NCBI GenBank assembly: GCA_900555745.1
Contig: USMH01000057.1
Coordinates: 1-6,617, forward strand
Origin: an uncultured Collinsella sp.
GTDB taxonomy: Bacteria; Actinomycetota; Coriobacteriia; Coriobacteriales; Coriobacteriaceae
Length of the DNA: 6,617 bases
Direction: 5' to 3'
This document shows positions 1 through 5,872 of the stretch, piece after piece. The first letter of the stretch is position 1, and each line of letters opens with the position of its first letter. The notes under the pieces are model-generated. The model was given only the letters and a program-made list of their open reading frames with translations. It was not told the origin of the DNA and searched no databases. The translations under genes and the position numbers were made by a program.

Positions 1-1
1 A

Positions 2-1111
2 ATTTCCGGTTATATCCTCGTGACCTTTAACGAGCATCAGGCCGACGAGGCGGCGTGCGTCATTCGCACCGTCCCCGGCGTTGCCCGCGTGTCCCTGGCA
101 TATCACACGAACCGCGACCCGCAGGAGTACTGCGCCGCCGCCGTGAAGGCGCTGCGCGAGTTTGGTCCCTTTGAGTCGTTTAAGGTGCATGCCAAGCGCT
201 CTAACACCGACTACGAGCTCACCTCGATTGATATCAATCGTCAGGTGGGCGAGGTACTGTGCGAGGCGTTTCCCGATAAAAAGGTCCAGATGCACGACCC
301 CGACGCGATGGTGCACGTACTGGTGGTCCAGGGTAGCGTTTACGTGTACGCACGCTCCGAGCGCGGCGTGGGCGGTCTGCCGGTGGGTTCTGCCGGCAAG
401 GTCGTGACGTTGCTTTCCTCGGGCATCGATTCTCCGGTGGCGACCTGGATGCTCGCGCGTCGCGGCGCGGTGTGCGTGCCGGTACATTTCTCCGGTCGTC
501 CGCAGACGCCCGATACGAGTGAGTATTTGGTGCAGGACATCATCCGTGCGCTTGAGCCGGGTGTCCAGATCGGCCGCCTGTACGTGGTGCCGTTTGGTGA
601 CTGCCAGCGTGAGATTTCGGTGACCTGTCCCAGCAACCTACGCGTGATCATGTATCGCCGCATTATGTATTCGGTTGCCGAGCGCATTGCGCATATCGAG
701 GGCGCCAAGGCTATCGTGACTGGTGAATCGCTCGGTCAGGTTGCCTCCCAGACGCTCGAGAACATCATGGCCGTCAATGAGGCCGTGAAGATCCCCGTGT
801 TCCGTCCGTTGATCGGTTCGGACAAGCAGGAGATCATCGCGCGTGCCCAGGAGATCGGCACGTTTGATATCTCGACTGAGGCCGCTCCCGACTGCTGCAC
901 GCTGTTTATGCCGCGCCGTCCCGAGACGCACGCTAAACTCGATGCCGTGCATGAGGCGTGGGAGCTGTTCGATCACGAGGAGATGATTGAGCGTTTGCTC
1001 AAACAGACTGAGTACATCGACTTCGAGAGCAACACGTATAAGGCCCCTAAGACCTTAAAACGCAAGCATTCCGAGCTCGCTCCACGTGAGATTTACCAAG
1101 ATCACGAATAA
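2..1111 (+). CDS. thiI: tRNA 4-thiouridine synthase ThiI (5' end cut by window)
   Basis: ThiI adenylates uridine 8 of tRNA and inserts sulfur received from a cysteine desulfurase, giving 4-thiouridine; in some bacteria it also serves thiamine thiazole synthesis. The frame is open from base 2, so the GTG at 20 is internal. About 369 residues are visible, and by comparison with Bacillus ThiI some 45 N-terminal residues (ferredoxin-like domain) lie outside. A THUMP domain follows, with FKVHAKR and a D-I-N-R-Q-V-G stretch, ending in GVGGLPVG near 361-390. The PP-loop nucleotide-binding motif is SSGIDSP at 416-436, with Ser in place of the first Gly of the usual SGG. VTGESLGQVASQTLEN (about 716-763) is a ThiI signature. 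The PDCC motif (887-898) carries the cysteine that I align with E. coli Cys344. The protein ends soon afterwards, without the C-terminal rhodanese domain of the E. coli enzyme, so it is the short Bacillus-like form. A terminator follows directly. Identification is secure. Confidence 0.95.
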   Translation: MSGYILVTFNEHQADEAACVIRTVPGVARVSLAYHTNRDPQEYCAAAVKALREFGPFESFKVHAKRSNTDYELTSIDINRQVGEVLCEAFPDKKVQMHDPDAMVHVLVVQGSVYVYARSERGVGGLPVGSAGKVVTLLSSGIDSPVATWMLARRGAVCVPVHFSGRPQTPDTSEYLVQDIIRALEPGVQIGRLYVVPFGDCQREISVTCPSNLRVIMYRRIMYSVAERIAHIEGAKAIVTGESLGQVASQTLENIMAVNEAVKIPVFRPLIGSDKQEIIARAQEIGTFDISTEAAPDCCTLFMPRRPETHAKLDAVHEAWELFDHEEMIERLLKQTEYIDFESNTYKAPKTLKRKHSELAPREIYQDHE

Positions 1112-1121
1112 TGTTGTGTAT

Positions 1122-1155
1122 AGACCGGCGGTGATTTTGCATCGTCGGTCTTTTT
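1122..1155 (+). terminator. Rho-independent terminator after thiI
   Basis: A 12-bp stem (1122-1133 with 1140-1151, two G-U pairs) closes a six-base loop and runs straight into a run of five T (1151-1155). It begins 11 bases after the thiI stop and separates thiI from the comEA transcription unit. Confidence 0.9.
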
Positions 1156-1216
1156 CTATCTGGGCATTAGGCGATAAACGGTTCATTTGTCGACGTGTGC
1201 CTGAATAAATGGACAC

Positions 1217-1261
1217 TTTTCCGCAAGGTTTTGGTCAGCTTTTGGTTTGACCGCGAAAACC
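1217..1261 (+). repeat. Phased T-tracts and imperfect inverted repeat upstream of comEA
   Basis: TTTT tracts begin at 1217, 1229 and 1240, that is 12 and 11 bases apart, about one helical turn. The last two are part of an exact direct repeat, TTTTGGT (1229-1235 and 1240-1246). The same stretch can fold: 1227-1232 pairs with 1256-1261 and 1233-1237 with 1248-1252, leaving a three-base bulge (1253-1255) and a ten-base loop. No T-run follows, so this is not a terminator. It could be a protein-binding or curved site for the competence genes, or chance in an AT-richer gap. No function is known to me. Confidence 0.3.
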
Positions 1262-1311
1262 GGTGTGGACGTGCGGAGGCTGCGGCGTTCGTTTCTTGAC
1301 ACGATGGTGTT

Positions 1312-1317
1312 GGGAGG
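1312..1317 (+). promoter_or_regulatory. Ribosome binding site deciding the comEA start
   Basis: GGGAGG lies eight bases before the ATG at 1326. It selects this start over the in-frame GTG at 1263, which would add 21 residues of Cys- and Trp-rich sequence unlike a ComEA N-terminus. Confidence 0.8.
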
Positions 1318-1325
1318 TGTTTGCT

Positions 1326-2036
1326 ATGGCGCAGCGCGAGCAACACGAACGGGTTAAACGGATGGACCGCTGGGCAGAAAAGCTGCTCGGCCATAAGGCG
1401 GTGGTCGTGGCGATTCTGGTTGTCATTGCCGTCGCGAGCGGCTTGGCGATGGCAAGTTTTAATAGCCGCTCCAGCGGCGTGTCGTTTGAGCGTAGTGATG
1501 AGGCGAGCGCCTCGGAAGTACGCGGGGCCGGGGATGCGTCACCTGACGATGCCGATGAATCGTCGGTCAAGAGTTCTTCTGCTGCCGAGGTGTACGTCGA
1601 TGTTGATGGCGCTGTTGCGAGGCCTGGCGTGTACCGGCTCAAAGACGGAGCGCGGGTATCCCAAGCGATCGATGCCGCCGGAGGGCTTACGGCCGAGGCG
1701 GATGTGACAGGGCTTAATCGTGCGTCCAAGATCACAGATGGTCAAAAGATCCATGTGCCGACGGTAGGGGAGCAACAAGCGACTGCGGCTGTCGGCGGGG
1801 CTGAAAGCGGAGCCTCCACGACTCCTGGTGCGGGGTCTTCGTCGGGGCTCGTGAACATCAATACGGCAAGTGCGGCGGAGCTGCAGACGCTTTCGGGCAT
1901 CGGGCCTTCTATGGCCCAATCGATTATCGACGAACGGACGCAAAACGGGGCCTTTGCCTCGGTCGATGACCTTATGCGTGTATCGGGGATCGGTGAGAAG
2001 AAGCTCGCCAAAATTAAAGATTGCATCTGCGTATGA
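1326..2036 (+). CDS. comEA: Competence protein ComEA, membrane-anchored DNA receptor
   Basis: ComEA binds incoming double-stranded DNA at the outer face of the membrane and hands it to the ComEC channel. The 236-residue product has a short charged N-terminus, one membrane segment at about residues 25-43 (AVVVAILVVIAVASGLAMA), a Ser/Asp/Glu-rich linker to about 86, an SLBB domain at about 88-146 (YVDVDGAVARPGVYRL, then AIDAAGGLTAEAD), a second Gly/Ser/Ala-rich linker, and a C-terminal double helix-hairpin-helix domain at about 175-236. The last contains NINTASAAEL, LSGIGPSMAQSII and VSGIGEKKLAKI; its two GIG turns are the DNA-backbone contacts known for this fold. The layout and length are typical of Gram-positive ComEA. 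The stop overlaps the comEC ATG (ATGA at 2033-2036), so the two are probably translationally coupled. No convincing promoter is visible between the thiI terminator and the start. Identification is secure; activity in this organism is inferred. Confidence 0.95.
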   Translation: MAQREQHERVKRMDRWAEKLLGHKAVVVAILVVIAVASGLAMASFNSRSSGVSFERSDEASASEVRGAGDASPDDADESSVKSSSAAEVYVDVDGAVARPGVYRLKDGARVSQAIDAAGGLTAEADVTGLNRASKITDGQKIHVPTVGEQQATAAVGGAESGASTTPGAGSSSGLVNINTASAAELQTLSGIGPSMAQSIIDERTQNGAFASVDDLMRVSGIGEKKLAKIKDCICV

Positions 2037-2368
2037 GTGCGACCGAGCGCGAGCATGTGATGCCACCGCGTCCATTGATGCCGTGGACGATGGCCCTTTG
2101 TGCCGGCTTGTGTGCGAGCTGTGGCTTGGTACTTAGCGTGACAGCCGATGTGCTGCTGGGAGAGCGGGCGGCGCCCGTCACATTGCTTATGGTCATTCCC
2201 GTTGCGGCTGCGGCGTGCATCGTATTAGCTCGGTCCTGTATGCGTCTTGTGCGGTGGAGGCGATGGTTGTATGCCGCGGCTCTCGGCCTTGTGGCTGGGG
2301 CGGCCGTGTCCGCGGGCTGGGCGATAGGGCGCTGCGTGTATCGAGGGCACTGGATAATCGGGCTGTGA
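2033..2368 (+). CDS. comEC: ComEC N-terminal segment (three membrane helices), separated from the rest by a frame change
   Basis: This 111-residue frame starts at an ATG overlapping the comEA stop, with no clear Shine-Dalgarno, so translation would depend on coupling. It looks like the ComEC N-terminus: a short charged leader, then RPLMPW, then hydrophobic segments at about residues 17-36, 48-66 and 78-99. The frame meets TGA at 2366-2368, while ComEC homology resumes in the -1 frame. The last dozen residues (from about Cys101) look out of frame, and the true change probably lies between 2315 and 2350. Added to the downstream frame, the total is about 770 residues, close to full-length ComEC such as that of B. 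subtilis. Possible readings are a one-base deletion (pseudogene or sequencing error), or a separately translated subunit. I see no X-XXY-YYZ slippery heptamer in the zero frame here, which argues against programmed -1 frameshifting. A start at the ATG at 2060 is also possible. Confidence 0.75.
   Translation: MSATEREHVMPPRPLMPWTMALCAGLCASCGLVLSVTADVLLGERAAPVTLLMVIPVAAAACIVLARSCMRLVRWRRWLYAAALGLVAGAAVSAGWAIGRCVYRGHWIIGL
2315..2368 (+). other. Frame-change zone within comEC, ending in a GTGA stop/start overlap
   Basis: Upstream of this zone only the 2033 frame gives membrane helices; the -1 frame there reads as Arg/Gly/Cys-rich noise. Downstream only the -1 frame gives ComEC. Restoring a single frame needs one added base (or removal of two). 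The -1 frame already reads plausibly as GDRALRVSRALDNRAVSS from about 2320. At the end of the zone, the GTG at 2365 overlaps the TGA at 2366-2368. There is no good Shine-Dalgarno near that GTG; the nearest purine run, GAGGG at 2343-2347, is 17 bases away. Confidence 0.75.
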
Positions 2369-4335
2369 GCAGTCTCGAATTTGTTGTGCGGGGCGATCCG
2401 TCCATCAATGACGGTGTGTTCTCTTATACCTGCGATGCGTATGCGGGCAAAAAGCGTTTGGGTCAGGTACGGCTGTCGTGTGATCGTGAGCTCGGTGCCG
2501 GTTCGCATGTACGTGCTATCGGTCGAATTTCGCGGTTTGAGAATGATGCGTATGGGCGCTCGCGCGTGCTTCGGGGCGAGCTTCGAAAGGTTAAAGTCGT
2601 CCGTTTGGTATCGGTTGACGAGGGCTCTCTGGGGCCGTTGCTTTGGCTTCGAAACGAGCTCCTTGCCGTTATCGCGCCCGCGACCGATTCGGCGCGCTCG
2701 CTCATTGCCGGCGTTGTCTGTGGACGCTCGTCCGAGCTGCGCGCCCAGCCGGCGGGCGACTGGTTTTCGGTAACGGGCACCGCACATCTCGTCGCCGTCT
2801 CGGGCAGCCATCTTGCCATCGTGGGGTTTGTGATTGAGAGCTTCCTGCAAAAGACGCGCCTCTCTCGTGGGCTGCAGCGGGGGTTGCTGGTGCTGGCCCT
2901 TGCTGCCTATGCCGTCTTTACGGGCGCCTCGCCCTCGGCCGTGCGCGCGTGCTGCATGGTGGCGGCGTCGCTTATCGCCAACGGCGCCGGACGTCGTCGT
3001 CATGGCCTCTCGGCTCTGTTTGTCACCATGGCAATCTTTGTGTTGCTGCGTCCGACGGTATTGTTCGAAATGGGTTTTCAGCTTTCGTGCGCCAGTGTTT
3101 TTGCCATCCTTTGCTTTTGCCCCTACGCCACCTACGCCTTGGGCGAGCTGGGTGTGCCATCGGGTGTCGCCAGCGTTTTGTCTGTCACGTTGTGCTCACA
3201 ACTCGCGACACTTCCCGTAACCATTCCCGCATTTGAGACGTTTTCGCTCATTGCCCCACTTGCAAATGCCGTGATCGGTCCGGTGATAAGCGTGCTGCTC
3301 GCTGTATCGGTTGTGCTGGTGCCCTGCTCGCTTGTGCCGCTGCTGCGTCACGGGGCGCTCGTGGTGCCCATGATTGTCGCCCGCTGTGCGCTGTTCTTTG
3401 AACAGCTCTTTGCTGCCGTTCCGGGCGCATCCGTAAGCGTGCCGCCCGATACGCCCTTGGTATACGTGGTGCCGTTCGCGCTGGCAGTCCTCTTGGTCTG
3501 GTGGCCACGTCCTCGCGCACGGAGCATGGCAGTGGGGCTGGTGTGCCTGATGCTTGCAGCGGGTGTTCCGTATGTCTATTGGGATCGATGTGCGCCGCCT
3601 TCGGTAACGGTCCTCGATGTTGGCCAGGCCGATGCGATTCTGGTTCGTCAGGGTAGCGCCGTGGCGCTCGTCGACTGTGGGCTCGATGAGCGCGTGGTGT
3701 CGGCGTTGGTTCGCAATAACGTCCACCATATCGACGTCGTCTTCGTGACGCATTGGGATGAAGACCATTGGGGCGGCCTTCCCGACGTGCTCGATCAGTT
3801 TTCGGTTGGTACCATTGCGGTTGCAGCCGATGCGCTGGACGGTGCGCCTGCTGAGGTCCTGAATCGCCCCGGCGTAATGTATCGGCAGGTGGCTCGCGGA
3901 GACACGGTCGATATCGGCGCATTTCGGGCTCGTGTGATGTGGCCGTTTGATACGGTGGATGGCGAGGGTAATGAGGACTCGCTTGTCTTGCTGCTCTCCT
4001 ATGCTCGGGAAGGCAAGAGCCTGCGTATGCTCCTCACTGGTGATGCCGAGCTCGATCAGGAGCGCGAGTTTGTACAGGAGGTGGGCGATATCGATGTGCT
4101 CAAGCTGGGGCATCACGGCTCAAAAGTTTCCGTCGACACAGACCTGCTGGGCACGCTTAACCCCGAGCTCTCTATCGCGAGCGCGGGCGAGGGCAACCGC
4201 TACGGCCATCCATCCGATGCCTGTATTGATGCCGTTCGCGATGCGGGCTGCGCGTTCGCATGCACCATCGAACAAGGAGACATCACCGTCTTGCCGACCG
4301 TATCCGGTTTTGCCATGCGATGCCAACGACCGTGA
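2365..4335 (+). CDS. comEC: ComEC DNA-import channel, main part (OB-like, competence and metallo-beta-lactamase domains)
   Basis: ComEC is the polytopic membrane protein through which one strand of transforming DNA enters. Numbering from the GTG at 2365 (656 residues), an OB-like soluble region comes first (about 1-80). Next is the membrane competence domain, with HLVAVSGSHLA at 141-151, FTGASPSAVRA from 185, FQLSCAS, and many hydrophobic helices to about 405. The C-terminal metallo-beta-lactamase domain begins near 413 with VLDVGQADA, then VDCG, THWDEDHWGG (His463, Asp465, Asp467, His468), LLTGD (Asp560), LKLGHHGS (His583-His584) and a late N-x-Y-G-H-P motif. The metal-site residues look intact; Asp replaces the second His of the textbook HxHxDH, which I believe is common in this family. 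The start is uncertain: the frame is open back to a GTG at 2215, but 2215 to about 2320 does not look coding in this frame. The first three helices lie in the preceding frame, so this part is probably incomplete alone. It ends 78 bases before holA. Confidence 0.88.
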   Translation: MSSLEFVVRGDPSINDGVFSYTCDAYAGKKRLGQVRLSCDRELGAGSHVRAIGRISRFENDAYGRSRVLRGELRKVKVVRLVSVDEGSLGPLLWLRNELLAVIAPATDSARSLIAGVVCGRSSELRAQPAGDWFSVTGTAHLVAVSGSHLAIVGFVIESFLQKTRLSRGLQRGLLVLALAAYAVFTGASPSAVRACCMVAASLIANGAGRRRHGLSALFVTMAIFVLLRPTVLFEMGFQLSCASVFAILCFCPYATYALGELGVPSGVASVLSVTLCSQLATLPVTIPAFETFSLIAPLANAVIGPVISVLLAVSVVLVPCSLVPLLRHGALVVPMIVARCALFFEQLFAAVPGASVSVPPDTPLVYVVPFALAVLLVWWPRPRARSMAVGLVCLMLAAGVPYVYWDRCAPPSVTVLDVGQADAILVRQGSAVALVDCGLDERVVSALVRNNVHHIDVVFVTHWDEDHWGGLPDVLDQFSVGTIAVAADALDGAPAEVLNRPGVMYRQVARGDTVDIGAFRARVMWPFDTVDGEGNEDSLVLLLSYAREGKSLRMLLTGDAELDQEREFVQEVGDIDVLKLGHHGSKVSVDTDLLGTLNPELSIASAGEGNRYGHPSDACIDAVRDAGCAFACTIEQGDITVLPTVSGFAMRCQRP

Positions 4336-4343
4336 TGCTGCCG

Positions 4344-4373
4344 TTAGCGCGGGACCAACCCGTGGGCTAGAAT
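4344..4373 (+). promoter_or_regulatory. Possible promoter for holA
   Basis: TAGAAT (4368-4373) is a good -10-like hexamer for a GC-rich genome. A weak -35 candidate, TTAGCG (4344-4349), lies 18 bases upstream. A transcript would begin near 4380, giving a leader of about 34 bases with the holA Shine-Dalgarno. It also places the in-frame ATG at 4372 inside the -10 box, so that ATG is unlikely to be the start. Read by eye only. Confidence 0.4.
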
Positions 4374-4400
4374 GGCACGGTACGAACACGAGAGCCTGCG

Positions 4401-4405
4401 GGAGG
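4401..4405 (+). promoter_or_regulatory. Ribosome binding site deciding the holA start
   Basis: GGAGG, inside a longer purine run (4400-4408), lies eight bases before the ATG at 4414. It favours that start over the in-frame ATG at 4372, which would add 14 residues not typical of the family. Confidence 0.75.
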
Positions 4406-4413
4406 GGAGCGCG

Positions 4414-5376
4414 ATGTCCGAAACCGGTCTGTTGCCGGCATATCTGATCGTCGGTACCGATGGAGTCAAACGCGACCACGCCGTCTCGCGTATGAAGGCG
4501 CGTCTGGAAAAGACGGGCATGGTCGAGTTCAACCTCGACGAGCGCGATATGACCAAAGACCCCGATATCGAGTCGATTATTGGATCGCTCAACACCTTTC
4601 CCATGGGCAGCGAGTTTCGCCTGGTAATCCTTGACGGCTGCTCAAAACTCGCCAAAGCGATCTCTGAGCCGCTTGTCGAGTATCTGGCGAGTCCCAGTCC
4701 CACGACGGTTTGCCTCATAATCGCCGATTCGCTTGCCAAGAACACGCGCCTGTACAAGGCGATCGCCAAGATTGACAAGAAGGCCGTGATCGATTGTTCG
4801 GTCACCAAGCGCTGGGAGCTCCCGCGCCGCGTGCAGCAGATGGCGACGCAGCACGGAAAGTCCATCTCGACGGCGGCCGCCGAGGAGCTCGTTTCGCGCT
4901 CGGGTGAGAACACCCGCATGCTCGATAACGACTTGGCCAAGCTCGCCCAGACGGTCGAGGGGCCGCAAATTGAGCTTGCCGATGTGGAGCGCTGGATCGT
5001 GCGCACGGCCGAAGTCCAGCCCTGGGACTTTCTCAATGCGGTCTCGGCCCGTGACATGCGCCGCTCGCTTGAGCTCTTCAATCTACTGCCCGCCAAGAGC
5101 TACGTGTGGACTTACACATTGCTGTGCGGGCGTATTCGCGAGCTTATCGTTGCCAAGGCGCTCGATGCGCGTGGGCAGGGTCGTGAGCTTGCCGCGACGC
5201 TCAAGCTTCAGGCTTGGCAGGTCAAAAATCACCTTACCTGGGCACGCCGCTTTTCGATGGCGGAGCTTGTCGCTGCGCTCGAGGGTGCCGTCGATGTGGA
5301 GCTCGCACTGAAGGGTTCGGCTGATTCGGAGACCGCGCTTTTGCTCTGGATTACGAACATCTTGAGAAAATCGTGA
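4414..5376 (+). CDS. holA: DNA polymerase III delta subunit (clamp loader)
   Basis: The delta subunit opens the beta sliding clamp so that the clamp loader can place it on primed DNA. The 320-residue product begins, after a few residues, with LPAYLIVGTDGVKRDHAV, the usual HolA opening. MGSEFRLVILDG (64-75) corresponds to the conserved segment of the AAA+-like N-terminal domain. The middle lid region has W-E-L-P-R-R-V (134-140) and a GENTRMLDNDLAKLAQ stretch (164-179), matching the family's G-N-x-x-x-L-x-N-E-L-x-K-L pattern. The C-terminal collar has PWDFLNAVSARD (203-214), VWTYTLLCGRIRELIVAKAL (231-250) and a final helix with VDVELALKGSADSETAL (293-309). Length is close to the usual 330-340. 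No Walker A motif is seen, as expected for delta. Its place between comEC and rpsT matches the Bacillota order (yqeN in B. subtilis). A possible promoter and a strong Shine-Dalgarno precede it. Identification is secure. Confidence 0.93.
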   Translation: MSETGLLPAYLIVGTDGVKRDHAVSRMKARLEKTGMVEFNLDERDMTKDPDIESIIGSLNTFPMGSEFRLVILDGCSKLAKAISEPLVEYLASPSPTTVCLIIADSLAKNTRLYKAIAKIDKKAVIDCSVTKRWELPRRVQQMATQHGKSISTAAAEELVSRSGENTRMLDNDLAKLAQTVEGPQIELADVERWIVRTAEVQPWDFLNAVSARDMRRSLELFNLLPAKSYVWTYTLLCGRIRELIVAKALDARGQGRELAATLKLQAWQVKNHLTWARRFSMAELVAALEGAVDVELALKGSADSETALLLWITNILRKS

Positions 5377-5425
5377 TGATACCTGCCTATTTGACAAATT
5401 CGTTCTATCCCTTTGAGGGGGAGCG

Positions 5426-5434
5426 TGCTATAGT
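5426..5434 (+). promoter_or_regulatory. Extended -10 promoter for rpsT
   Basis: TGCTATAGT fits the extended -10 pattern TGn-TATAGT (hexamer 5429-5434), with a likely start near 5441 and a leader of about 70 bases. A perfect TTGACA occurs at 5391-5396 but is 32 bases away, too far to pair with this -10. The sequence at normal -35 spacing (TATCCC, 5406-5411) is poor, which fits reliance on the extended -10. Confidence 0.6.
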
Positions 5435-5444
5435 AGGCGCTTGC

Positions 5445-5482
5445 ATGACCTCACCGTGTCTCAGAGGTGTCATACATTTTTT
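5445..5482 (+). promoter_or_regulatory. Leader hairpin followed by a T-run, possible rpsT attenuator
   Basis: ATGAC (5445-5449) pairs with GTCAT (5469-5473), and CTC (5450-5452) with GAG (5464-5466), leaving a two-base bulge and an 11-base loop. Three bases later comes a run of six T (5477-5482). The stem is modest, so termination would be partial at best. S20 is autoregulated in E. coli, so leader control is plausible, but nothing here shows a mechanism. Confidence 0.35.
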
Positions 5483-5495
5483 GCAAGGAACTCGA

Positions 5496-5500
5496 AAGGA
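5496..5500 (+). promoter_or_regulatory. Ribosome binding site for rpsT
   Basis: AAGGA lies nine bases before the GTG at 5510. It supports that non-ATG start over the in-frame ATG at 5441-5443 or thereabouts, which would add about 23 residues not found in S20. Confidence 0.7.
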
Positions 5501-5509
5501 ACTCCAGAA

Positions 5510-5776
5510 GTGGCAAACATCAAGTCTCAGAAGAAGCGTATCCGCACCAATGAGGCAGCTCGCATGCGTAACAAGGCTGTCAAGTCCGAGCTCAAGACGC
5601 TGACCAAGCACGTCCAGTCCGCCGTCGCCGAGGGCGACGCCGAGAAGGCCCAGGCTGCCCTCAAGACCGTCACCAAGCGTCTCGACATGGCTGCCGCCAA
5701 GCATGTTATCCACAAGAACCAGGCTTCCAACCGCAAGTCCGGTCTTGCCAAGCTCGTGAACAGCATCAACGCCTAA
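5510..5776 (+). CDS. rpsT: 30S ribosomal protein S20
   Basis: S20 is a small primary-binding protein of the 30S subunit that contacts 16S rRNA near the bottom of the body. The 88-residue product starts with GTG and reads [15 protein letters not shown], the family's hallmark N-terminus. A long helical, Lys/Arg/Ala-rich body follows, including KAVKSELKT, a conserved [19 protein letters not shown] stretch, and the C-terminal KLVNSINA. Length matches the usual 86-88. Codon choice is narrower than in the neighbours (mostly AAG, GCC, GTC, CTC), as expected of a highly expressed gene. It has its own promoter and terminator, so it is probably transcribed alone. A non-ATG start is known for E. coli rpsT (UUG), where it matters for autoregulation; whether the GTG does the same here is unknown. 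Confidence 0.96.
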   Translation: MANIKSQKKRIRTNEAARMRNKAVKSELKTLTKHVQSAVAEGDAEKAQAALKTVTKRLDMAAAKHVIHKNQASNRKSGLAKLVNSINA

Positions 5777-5810
5777 GTTGTAAATTTCACACCACACAGA
5801 TTACGCGCAT

Positions 5811-5847
5811 AAATGGAGCCTGTTTTATGGAACAGGCTCCATTTTTT
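5811..5847 (+). terminator. Strong Rho-independent terminator after rpsT
   Basis: A perfect 14-bp stem (5811-5824 with 5831-5844) closes the loop TTATGG and overlaps a run of six T (5842-5847). It lies 34 bases after the rpsT stop and insulates lepA, which must therefore have its own promoter or depend on readthrough. Confidence 0.95.
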
Positions 5848-5859
5848 GTACCGCTCGGG

Positions 5860-5865
5860 TAAGAT
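5860..5865 (+). promoter_or_regulatory. Possible leaderless -10 box for lepA
   Basis: TAAGAT fits TANNNT and ends seven bases before the lepA ATG (5873), the spacing at which transcription would start on the ATG itself. There is no Shine-Dalgarno in the 25 bases after the terminator. A -35 at normal distance would fall inside the terminator stem and is not recognisable. Confidence 0.4.
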
Positions 5866-5872
5866 AGTCCGC

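Noticed and set aside
20..22. GTG at 20 as the thiI start
   Set aside because: The frame is open to the left edge and the N-terminal domain of ThiI would be missing, so the gene simply begins outside the window.
1182..1301. Candidate sigma-A promoters for comEA (TTCATT with AATAAA near 1204; TTGACC at 1247; TTGACA at 1296)
   Set aside because: None has both boxes at acceptable spacing; the last would put its -10 on or over the start codon.
2215..2320. Upstream extension of the main comEC frame to the GTG at 2215
   Set aside because: The translation is Arg/Gly/Cys-rich and not membrane-like, while the overlapping 2033 frame gives good transmembrane helices, so this stretch is probably not translated in this frame.
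2320..2368. Programmed -1 ribosomal frameshift in comEC
   Set aside because: No X-XXY-YYZ slippery heptamer in the zero frame, and I saw no strong stem-loop just downstream.
2014..3003. Long minus-strand open frame (329 residues) opposite comEC
   Set aside because: It is a shadow of a GC-rich gene: Arg/His/Pro-rich, with no family resemblance, while the + strand carries clear ComEC motifs.
3196..4116. Minus-strand open frame (306 residues) opposite the ComEC C-terminal half
   Set aside because: Same reason; the + strand codes for the metallo-beta-lactamase domain here with intact motifs.
4346..4365. Small inverted repeat (CGGG/CCCG) between comEC and holA as a terminator
   Set aside because: The stem is only four continuous pairs and there is no T-run after it.
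5391..5396. Perfect TTGACA as the -35 of the rpsT promoter
   Set aside because: It lies 32 bases before the TATAGT box and no good -10 sits 16-18 bases after it.
5373..5603. Open frame overlapping the rpsT leader and 5' half
   Set aside because: Out of frame with S20, no Shine-Dalgarno, and the Arg/Ser-rich tail is the frame-shifted reading of rpsT.
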